From assembly GCA_002171155.1 (NCBI GenBank), contig NHHF01000131.1:1-9196 (forward strand): DNA of 9,196 bases. The letters are read 5' to 3'. This DNA comes from Betaproteobacteria bacterium TMED156 (GTDB lineage: Bacteria > Pseudomonadota > Gammaproteobacteria > Burkholderiales > Burkholderiaceae_A). Below the pieces are notes generated by a model that was not told the DNA's origin, ran no database searches, and worked only from the letters and a program-made list of their open reading frames with translations. This document shows, one piece after another, positions 1 to 5,685 of this stretch. Every line of letters starts with the position of its first letter. Within the stretch, counting starts at the first letter, position 1. A program made the translations under genes and the position numbers.

Positions 1-229
1 CAGATAAAAAAGATTTTCTATGTATACCACTCCACTGACAAACTAAAAGATTATTTTGTCCTTTTAATTCTTGTAGTTTATTAATTGCAAATCTTGATAT
101 TAAATCATTTCCTGCGGCACACGAAGCAACATTATGTACGTTCCATAATTCTTCTAATTGGCCAACCCACGTCATCTCAGAATTGTAAGTGAAGCTACAG
201 CCAGATGTAATGACATTAATCATATTCAT
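1..229 (-). CDS. SGNH/GDSL hydrolase-like protein, N-terminal part (runs off the left edge)
   Basis: Reading the complement from 229 down to 1 gives an open frame of 76 codons that continues beyond the window. The protein begins MNMINVITSGCSFTYNSEM. The G-C-S-F-T segment (residues 10-14) matches block I of SGNH hydrolases, where the Ser (here Ser12) is the nucleophile. A later NVASCAAGND segment (about residues 35-44) fits block II with its conserved Gly, followed by a hydrophobic strand and a WSGIHR segment as seen in this group in marine phages. The block III Asn and the Asp/His block would lie outside the window, so activity cannot be judged. ATG 229 is the first ATG after an in-frame stop at 289-287; a second ATG at 223 (Met3) is equally possible. 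Neither has a visible Shine-Dalgarno. The gene lies 34 nt beyond the clpP-like stop on the same strand. Substrate is unknown; modification of glycans or virion-surface sugars is only a guess. Confidence 0.72.
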   Translation of the reverse strand, partial: MNMINVITSGCSFTYNSEMTWVGQLEELWNVHNVASCAAGNDLISRFAINKLQELKGQNNLLVCQWSGIHRKSFLS

Positions 230-239
230 ATTATACAAC

Positions 240-247
240 CATTTATT
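240..247 (-). promoter_or_regulatory. Possible degenerate late promoter box (AATAAATG) for the SGNH-like gene
   Basis: The minus strand reads AATAAATG, one mismatch from the marine T4-like late consensus NATAAATA. With T4 geometry (box at about -13 to -6) transcription would start near 234, only about 5 nt before ATG 229. It overlaps no coding sequence. The match is imperfect and AT-rich DNA gives such boxes by chance, so this is tentative. Confidence 0.25.
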
Positions 248-263
248 AAGAAAATCAAATGCT

Positions 264-824
264 TTATAAGATATGATCGGCCAATTTTAAATCAATCATT
301 TGTTTGGCCGTAAAATATTGATCACTTGGTGTATTAAGTTTTTTACGTACATCAGATAAGCTGTATCCAGTAGCCTCACGTAATATATTCAAACATCTTA
401 ATTCACAGTTATTGTTTTCTTTCATCTGCGATCTCATATCGTGCATTTTTGATTCCATTGCATCAGAATGTTGATGATTTAAGATTCCTGTGTTTTTACC
501 AATATATCTTTCACCTTGCTTCCCACTTGCAAAAATTAATAAACCAGCACTCATGACAGCACCAATACCAATTGTACTGATATGATGATAGCTGTTTTTC
601 ATAACATCAATTAATGCAAATGATTCATACAGATCTCCGCCTACGGTATTAATGTATAGTTTTAATGTTTTTTTAGGTTTTTTGCTTAAATTTGCTGATA
701 AAATCCATTTGATTGCTTCTTCAACATTATCCTGAGAAATCTCTCCGGTCAAATAGTGTATATCGTTGTCGTGTAGATGTGCATCTATCTTATCAGCGGC
801 TGTATATTGATCATATTTTTTCAT
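264..824 (-). CDS. clpP: ClpP-like serine protease (phage-encoded)
   Basis: A 186-residue protein, close to the 193-207 residues usual for bacterial ClpP. Aligned by eye with E. coli ClpP it has the substrate-strand segment NTVGGDLYES (60-69, equivalent to NSPGG), the nucleophile region GIGAVMSAG (86-94) with Ser92 in place of E. coli Ser98 (mature numbering 97), the catalytic His117 in LNHQ (115-118, equivalent to MIHQ), and Asp168 in SDQYFTA (167-173, equivalent to DRFLSA). The C-terminus LADHIL matches the VDSIL end of ClpP. All three triad residues are therefore present. No propeptide is evident, and no ClpX/ClpA-type ATPase is in the window, so any unfoldase would be the host's or encoded elsewhere. 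The start at 824 is supported by an AGGTG Shine-Dalgarno 8 nt upstream and a late-type box before it. ClpP homologues are known in marine T4-like phages; a role in protein turnover or virion protein processing is inference. Confidence 0.9.
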   Translation of the reverse strand: MKKYDQYTAADKIDAHLHDNDIHYLTGEISQDNVEEAIKWILSANLSKKPKKTLKLYINTVGGDLYESFALIDVMKNSYHHISTIGIGAVMSAGLLIFASGKQGERYIGKNTGILNHQHSDAMESKMHDMRSQMKENNNCELRCLNILREATGYSLSDVRKKLNTPSDQYFTAKQMIDLKLADHIL

Positions 825-832
825 TATTTAAA

Positions 833-837
833 CACCT
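833..837 (-). promoter_or_regulatory. Shine-Dalgarno AGGTG for the clpP-like gene
   Basis: The minus strand carries AGGTG ending 8 nt before ATG 824. It is the only clear ribosome-binding site among the three minus-strand genes and fixes the start of the protease. Confidence 0.7.
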
Positions 838-846
838 ATATACAAG

Positions 847-854
847 TATTTATT
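847..854 (-). promoter_or_regulatory. Late promoter box AATAAATA for the clpP-like gene
   Basis: The minus strand reads AATAAATA, an exact match to the NATAAATA late consensus reported for marine T4-like phages and one base from the T4 TATAAATA. T4 geometry predicts transcription starting near 841, giving a leader of about 17 nt that contains the AGGTG ribosome-binding site. It lies in the 60-nt gap between the 79-residue gene and the protease gene. Recognition would need a gp55-type late sigma factor encoded elsewhere in the genome. Confidence 0.55.
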
Positions 855-884
855 GATTTTATATAATATGTGCTGTTAATCAAA

Positions 885-1124
885 CTATTTTGTTTTTGGA
901 GGATACGTAGCATTCTTCATACCAGCACCAGCAGTGAACTTTGGACCTTTTGCAGGACCATATCTTTTGTTAGTATTACTAATAAAACCACCAATTTGTG
1001 CGTCTTCTGATTTTTTCTTTTTACGAGCAACCATTCCAATACCACCGCTTTTGAAACCATTTCCGTTTCCCATACTTGTAGCGATTGAACCACTAAATGT
1101 TTCATCAATGTCTTTAATTTTCAT
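885..1124 (-). CDS. Small Gly/Lys-rich protein of unknown function
   Basis: A 79-residue protein beginning MKIKDIDETFSGSIATSMG. The N-terminal 15 residues are acidic and amphipathic, then a Gly/Ser/Asn-rich stretch (16-31), then a strongly basic cluster RKKKK (34-38) and a basic Gly/Pro/Lys-rich tail ending PPKTK. There is no signal peptide, membrane segment or catalytic motif. It resembles, in style, short MKI(K/R)DI-starting basic proteins that I recall from marine T4-like phages, but I cannot assign a family. Support for it being real: a perfect TATAAATA late box sits immediately upstream, and it is the first gene of the minus-strand block. ATG 1124 has no Shine-Dalgarno and would lie only about 3 nt from the predicted transcription start, so it may be translated from a nearly leaderless mRNA. 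The next in-frame ATG (Met18) also lacks a ribosome-binding site. A long antisense frame on the plus strand (934-1188) is a hydrophobic shadow. Confidence 0.65.
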   Translation of the reverse strand: MKIKDIDETFSGSIATSMGNGNGFKSGGIGMVARKKKKSEDAQIGGFISNTNKRYGPAKGPKFTAGAGMKNATYPPKTK

Positions 1125-1132
1125 AACAAACT

Positions 1133-1140
1133 TATTTATA
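1133..1140 (-). promoter_or_regulatory. T4-type late promoter box TATAAATA, minus strand
   Basis: A perfect TATAAATA on the minus strand, ending 8 nt before ATG 1124 of the small Gly/Lys-rich gene. With T4 spacing the +1 would be near 1127. It is the leftward half of a divergent promoter pair in the 95-nt intergenic region. Confidence 0.65.
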
Positions 1141-1183
1141 TTAAATAAATGTACCTATAATTATATACGTATATATCTTTGCA

Positions 1184-1191
1184 TATAAATA
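1184..1191 (+). promoter_or_regulatory. T4-type late promoter box TATAAATA for the baseplate operon
   Basis: A perfect TATAAATA on the plus strand upstream of the gp25-like gene. T4 geometry places the start near 1197, leaving a leader of about 23 nt with AAAGGA (1209-1214) as Shine-Dalgarno 5 nt before ATG 1220. It is the only late-type box I noticed on the plus strand and probably drives gp25, gp6 and the downstream gene together. Confidence 0.75.
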
Positions 1192-1219
1192 TTAATAACA
1201 CAGCAGTTAAAGGAAAATT

Positions 1220-1759
1220 ATGGCACTTAATACACCAGCAAATTATAATGGATCAGGGGACGGATCACGTGTAATCTCTCCAGCTTCAACGGTAAGTTCC
1301 CCACAAAGTAACTATGTTACTCCACGTATCTATCGCGGGTTTGCTTCTAATAATCCAAATGCTCGAAATGGTGTATTATATGACGCTGACATAATCAAAC
1401 AAGATATTTACAATCATTTTATGACTGCAAAAGGTGAACGTGTTATGTTACCAGAGTTTGGTAGTATAATATGGGATTACCTATACGAGCCTTTGGATGA
1501 ACAAACCAAAAGTATTATTGAAGAAGATTCAAAAAATATTGTTGAACAAGACCCAAGAGTACAACTAATGAATCTTGATGTATCTAGTTTAGAATCTGGT
1601 ATAGTTTTGAATATTCAATTAAACATATTACCACAAAATATGGTTGAACAAATGATGATCGAATTCAATGTAAATCAAACAGGATCTGTAACTTCGTCAA
1701 GCATGGGCGGAACTGGTTCATCTGGTGGATCTTCAAGTAGCGGATCGGGAGGTTATTAA
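1220..1759 (+). CDS. 25: Baseplate wedge subunit, gp25-like (T4 gp25 / GPW family)
   Basis: A 179-residue protein, against 132 in T4 gp25. The conserved core is residues 50-150: DADIIKQDIYNHFMTAKG (55-72) leads into GERVMLPEFGS (72-82) and WDYLYEP (85-91), the GPW/gp25 signature shared with TssE of type VI secretion, followed by an acidic helix (94-112) and two beta strands. In T4, gp25 sits in the inner baseplate next to the sheath and belongs to the machinery that couples baseplate change to sheath contraction. The protein has a 35-40 residue Ser/Pro-rich N-terminal extension and a Ser/Gly-only tail (155-179), both absent in T4; the tail may be a flexible linker. The start has AAAGGA 5 nt upstream. 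The stop overlaps the gp6 start by one base (TAATG), indicating coupled translation. Confidence 0.92.
   Translation: MALNTPANYNGSGDGSRVISPASTVSSPQSNYVTPRIYRGFASNNPNARNGVLYDADIIKQDIYNHFMTAKGERVMLPEFGSIIWDYLYEPLDEQTKSIIEEDSKNIVEQDPRVQLMNLDVSSLESGIVLNIQLNILPQNMVEQMMIEFNVNQTGSVTSSSMGGTGSSGGSSSSGSGGY
1748..1753 (+). promoter_or_regulatory. Shine-Dalgarno GGAGGT of gp6, inside the gp25 coding region
   Basis: GGAGGT lies 5 nt before ATG 1759 and is formed by the Gly-Gly codons near the end of the gp25-like protein. It fixes the gp6 start and is the strongest ribosome-binding site in the window. Confidence 0.8.
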
Positions 1760-4700
1760 TGGGTCAGTTAGTTAGACAATCAAATTTATTTGCGGCCGAA
1801 GATTGGAAAGTAATTTATAGATCTTTCCAAGATGCTGATTTTAGATCATATGACTTTGATACTATCAGAGTGTCTATGCTAAATTACATCCAAAGAAACT
1901 ATCCTGAAGAATTCAATGATTACATTAACTCTTCTGAGTTTATTGCAATTATTGATTTATTAGCATACCTTGGACAAAGTTTATCCTTTAGAGTAGATTT
2001 AAATGCTAGAGAAAATTTTGTTGACACAGCATCAAGAAGAGATTCTATATTAAAACTTGCAAACATGTTAAGTTATAAACCAAAACGTAATTATACTGCA
2101 CGTGGGCTTGTTAAACTAACAGCAATTAAAACAACCGAGCCGGTAACAGATAGTCAAGGTAATAATTTAAGTAGTGTTGAAGTTCGTTGGAACGATCCAA
2201 ACAATCCAAATTGGTATGAACAGTTTATTACAGTTTTAAATACATCATTGGTTTCATCAAATCAATTTGGTAAACCAGCACAGTCACAATCAATTTCATC
2301 AATAAACAATGACATATATAATTTTAACAATGTCAAAGGTGTACAAGTTGCTTATCCGTTTACTTCAAAAGTAAACAATGAAAATTACACATTTGAAATT
2401 GTTCCTGCAAGTTTTAACACAGCAGGATATATTGAAGAAGTGAATCCAAATCCATTAAACTCTTTTAATGTAATTTATAAAAACGATGGAAAAGGTTTTG
2501 GCAGTAACAATACTGGATTCTTTTTATATATGAAAGAAGGAGCAATCGAATACGAAGATTTTAATTTTGACCAACCGGTACAAAATAGAACAGTTGACAT
2601 TGACACGCAAAACATTAATAACACAGATGTGTGGGTACAAGAAATTGATAGTAATGGTCTTGTTCAATCAACTTGGAAAAATGTTCCTGCATTATCCGGA
2701 CAAAATATTATTTACAATAGTTTAGCATTAAGCCAAAGAAATATATTTGACGTAAAAACAAGATTAAATGATCAGATCTCAGTACAATTTTCAGATGGTC
2801 AGTTTGGAAATATACCTGTAGGATTATATAGAATTTGGTACAGATCTAGTAAATCAAGAGGCGAAGCAATACAATCATCAGATATCCAAAACAAAGGTAT
2901 TGCGTTTAGTTACGTTAATAAGTCAAGCCAAACATTTAATTTAGCAATGACGTTCAGTTTAGATTATACCATCACAAACTCACAACCAAGAGAATCAACA
3001 AATGCAGTTAGATCAAATTCGGCACAAGCATATTATACACAAGACAGAATGATTACTGCTGAAGATTACAATGTGTTTCCTGTTACAAAAGTAGAAGGAA
3101 TTCAAAAAATAAAGGCAATTAACAAAACACATGCAGGCCATTCGAGATTCATTGATATCCAAGACCCAACAGGTACAGTAGCAAATGTAAACTGTATTGG
3201 AGAAGATGGAATTACATATAAAACACCAAACACATCTGAAAGTGTTATTTCAGTTTTAGATAATAGTTCATATGAAAATGTTGTTGATCAAATGGAAACA
3301 ATGATACAAACAATTCAGATGCAAAACTTTTATTTTGATACTTACAAAAAAGATATAGAAACTAATATATCTACAGGAACAGGAACGTTTAGATTTGAAG
3401 GAGTAGGTAACGATTCAGCAGTATGGAGAACTATGCCTACTGCAACGTCTAGTTTTTACGGGTACTTCACAACTGATAATGCTGGAACTACTAGAAAAGT
3501 TTCTACGGATCCTTCGACAACAAGACACGGTTATATTAGAAAAGGTTCAAAAATTGAATTCGTTGATAACTTTACTACTCCAACAAAAGTAATTTGGACA
3601 ACAGTAAAGAGTGTTACAGCAAATGGTGACCCAACATCATTAACAACTGGACCAATACAATTAAGTGAATCAATACCAGCTGGTTATTTTGCAAGAACAA
3701 TATTACCACATTTTAGAACACAATTTACAGCAACTGAACGTGCAAATATTTTAGCACAGCTAACTTCATCATCAACAACTTTAGCAACATTTGGTATAGG
3801 TTATAACTTTTATAACTCATCAACAAAAGCAGAAAGTTGGTATCTTGTTAGCAACACAAATATACAAACAACTGGAGAATTTTCAAGTGCAAACAATCCA
3901 ATTAGTGGAGGATCAGCAGGAAGTAATAACGATTCGAGTTGGTTAATTAAATCTACTTTCACTGAAAAGGGATCAAACACTAATGCTAAATTTACATTAA
4001 CTGCAAGAGGTTTAGATTACGTATTCCAATCAGCTGATGACGTAAGATTCTTTTACGTAAAAGATTATAAAACACTTGATACACAAACAGGTTTGAGTGT
4101 ACAAGACAGGATTGATATACTACCAGACGTTAACACACAAATAGAAAAAGGTTCTGGAGCAACATTGTCTGCAACGATTGATATTGATCTTACTCTTAGT
4201 GGCGCAACAACTGTACAGTTAGGAGAAACAATTACTCAAGCAAATACTGGTGCAACTGGTAAAGTAAAAGTTGGTGTAACTAGCTCGTCAACTATTCAAC
4301 TAACCGAAGTTACTGGATCATTTAGCAGTGGAATATCAGGTAATACATTAACAGGATCATCATCTGGTGCATTATCTGTTTATCCTACAGCATTAAACAA
4401 CGGCACAGTATCAGGATTTTTAAACTCATTTAGTAGTTCAAAAATATCTTATGCTAATAGAACAGGATCAGATTATACTAATGCTCCAGTGATTAATTTC
4501 ACAGGTGGTGCAGGTACAGGAGCTTCTGTAGTCGCAACAATCTATAATGGCTCAATAGTAGATGTTACAATTATATCCGGCGGTAGTGGTTATACATCAC
4601 CTCCTACAGTTACAGTAACACCTCATTCAGTTGGAGGAAAACTAGAAGACACAATACAATTAGCAGTGGTAGATAGTTTCATAGAACAAGATGGATATGT

Positions 4701-5682
4701 TGATGATCGAAAAGTTAAAGTTTCTCCATATGATAATGATGAAGATGGTACGCCAGACTATCCTTTATCGATTGATGATATCATACAAGATACAGTTGAT
4801 GCAAAAAACTATATCACATTTGAAAGTTACGTTGAATTTGATGGATACACTTATTATCGATTATCAACAACTGCAAAAGTTGTTTCAGCATTAACTAATT
4901 CAGGAATTGAGTTTTTGACTACAAGTAAAAAATTTTACAACAACGGAACACTTGTAACAACTACTGGATCACAAGGACAATACACTGCTACAATTAATAG
5001 TGTAATATATAGAGCAAATATCGGACGCTCATATCTTAACTCAAGCGGTGTTACAAATCCTTTATTCTTCCAGTGGAAACATACAGCACCAAGAGATCAA
5101 AGGATTGATCCAAGTGTGTCAAATATAGTTGAATTAATTGTTATGACAACTAATTATTATGATAATGTTTTAACATGGTCAGCAAATAATAGAACAGCTG
5201 ATCTATTTCCAACGGAACCAAGTGTTGAAGAACTAAACACTTTATTTTCATCATCACTAAATTCATATAAAGCAATTGGTGATCAATTAATTTATACTCC
5301 GGCAAAATTTAAAAAATTATTTGGAACAACATCAGATATAACGTTACAAGGAACATTTAAAGTCGTGAAAGCCGCTGGCGCAACAATAACGGATAATGAA
5401 ATAAAAGCAAGAGTGCTATCATCAATTAATACGTTCTTTGATATTTCAAATTGGGATTACGGAGAAAGTTTTTATTATACAGAATTGTGTGCTTACATAC
5501 ACAGTCAATTATCAACACAAATAAGTTCAGTAGTTATAGTTGGTGCTGATGCTGAATCAGTATTTGGAGATTTATTTGAAATTACATCTGATCCGAACGA
5601 ATTATTTTATTCTACAGCAACAGTTGACAACATTGAAATTATTAATTCATTTACTGATCAGAATTTAAAAAAGGGGTCGTAA
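1759..5682 (+). CDS. 6: Baseplate wedge subunit, gp6-like, enlarged
   Basis: A 1307-residue protein, about twice T4 gp6 (660). The N-terminus is typical of the family: FAAEDWKVIYRSF (11-23), a helical IIDLLAYLGQ segment (about 64-73), and ARENFVDTASRRDSILKLA (83-101). A Baseplate_J-like part follows, with YYTQDRMITAEDYNVFP (425-441) and the GIQKIKAINKTHAGH segment (447-461). The C-terminal part also fits: FFQWKHTAPRDQRIDP (1103-1118), a conserved KAIGDQLIYTPAKFKKLFG block before about 1189, then NTFFDISNWDYGESFYYTEL (1224-1243), the J-family end module. Between about 540 and 1090 lies Ser/Thr/Gly-rich beta material: a GATGKVKV-type segment (about 800-875), GxGYT repeats (903-955) and a DNDEDGTPD calcium-like loop (992-1000). 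In T4, gp6 dimers close the ring of six wedges around the hub. Start chosen from GGAGGT and the TAATG overlap. The frame is intact with no sign of a shift. Confidence 0.92.
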   Translation: MGQLVRQSNLFAAEDWKVIYRSFQDADFRSYDFDTIRVSMLNYIQRNYPEEFNDYINSSEFIAIIDLLAYLGQSLSFRVDLNARENFVDTASRRDSILKLANMLSYKPKRNYTARGLVKLTAIKTTEPVTDSQGNNLSSVEVRWNDPNNPNWYEQFITVLNTSLVSSNQFGKPAQSQSISSINNDIYNFNNVKGVQVAYPFTSKVNNENYTFEIVPASFNTAGYIEEVNPNPLNSFNVIYKNDGKGFGSNNTGFFLYMKEGAIEYEDFNFDQPVQNRTVDIDTQNINNTDVWVQEIDSNGLVQSTWKNVPALSGQNIIYNSLALSQRNIFDVKTRLNDQISVQFSDGQFGNIPVGLYRIWYRSSKSRGEAIQSSDIQNKGIAFSYVNKSSQTFNLAMTFSLDYTITNSQPRESTNAVRSNSAQAYYTQDRMITAEDYNVFPVTKVEGIQKIKAINKTHAGHSRFIDIQDPTGTVANVNCIGEDGITYKTPNTSESVISVLDNSSYENVVDQMETMIQTIQMQNFYFDTYKKDIETNISTGTGTFRFEGVGNDSAVWRTMPTATSSFYGYFTTDNAGTTRKVSTDPSTTRHGYIRKGSKIEFVDNFTTPTKVIWTTVKSVTANGDPTSLTTGPIQLSESIPAGYFARTILPHFRTQFTATERANILAQLTSSSTTLATFGIGYNFYNSSTKAESWYLVSNTNIQTTGEFSSANNPISGGSAGSNNDSSWLIKSTFTEKGSNTNAKFTLTARGLDYVFQSADDVRFFYVKDYKTLDTQTGLSVQDRIDILPDVNTQIEKGSGATLSATIDIDLTLSGATTVQLGETITQANTGATGKVKVGVTSSSTIQLTEVTGSFSSGISGNTLTGSSSGALSVYPTALNNGTVSGFLNSFSSSKISYANRTGSDYTNAPVINFTGGAGTGASVVATIYNGSIVDVTIISGGSGYTSPPTVTVTPHSVGGKLEDTIQLAVVDSFIEQDGYVDDRKVKVSPYDNDEDGTPDYPLSIDDIIQDTVDAKNYITFESYVEFDGYTYYRLSTTAKVVSALTNSGIEFLTTSKKFYNNGTLVTTTGSQGQYTATINSVIYRANIGRSYLNSSGVTNPLFFQWKHTAPRDQRIDPSVSNIVELIVMTTNYYDNVLTWSANNRTADLFPTEPSVEELNTLFSSSLNSYKAIGDQLIYTPAKFKKLFGTTSDITLQGTFKVVKAAGATITDNEIKARVLSSINTFFDISNWDYGESFYYTELCAYIHSQLSTQISSVVIVGADAESVFGDLFEITSDPNELFYSTATVDNIEIINSFTDQNLKKGS
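4465..4623 (+). repeat. Tandem GxGYT/PPxV beta repeats within gp6
   Basis: Residues 903-955 of the gp6-like protein contain two copies of a short motif: GSDYTNAPVINFTGG followed by a GSIVDVTI strand, then GGSGYTSPPTVTVTP. The pattern G-x-x/G-Y-T-x-x-P-x-(V/I) recurs in many marine phage tail and baseplate proteins. It probably forms a small beta domain decorating the wedge; the function is unknown. A related GTGYA segment occurs in the next protein (residues 220-225). Confidence 0.6.
4732..4758 (+). other. Calcium-loop-like motif DxDxDG in gp6
   Basis: Residues 992-1000 read DNDEDGTPD, giving Asp992, Asp994, Asp996, Gly997 and Asp1000. This matches the DxDxDGxxD pattern of thrombospondin type 3 and related Ca2+ loops. 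Metal binding is inference from the pattern alone. Confidence 0.5.
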
Positions 5683-5685
5683 ACA

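Noticed and set aside
230..235. TATAAT on the minus strand as a host sigma70 -10 box
   Set aside because: It touches ATG 229, so a start 6-7 nt downstream would fall inside the gene, and no -35 element is visible.
853..883. Inverted repeat TTGATT ... AATCAA between the small gene and the clpP-like gene
   Set aside because: The 6-bp AT-rich stem with a 19-nt loop is too weak for a terminator and has no U-tract; it also overlaps the AATAAATA box. Chance is likely in such AT-rich DNA.
917..1108. 63-codon minus-strand frame overlapping the 79-residue gene
   Set aside because: It is an alternate frame of the same strand with no ribosome-binding site and no recognisable features.
934..1188. 84-codon plus-strand frame antisense to the small Gly/Lys-rich gene
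   Set aside because: It has no ribosome-binding site, its Leu/Ile/Phe/Pro-rich translation is what the complement of a Gly/Lys-rich gene gives, and it runs through the divergent promoter region.
4691..4894. 67-codon plus-strand frame inside gp6
   Set aside because: It is an out-of-frame shadow within a conserved stretch of gp6; the Met/Leu-rich translation has no features.
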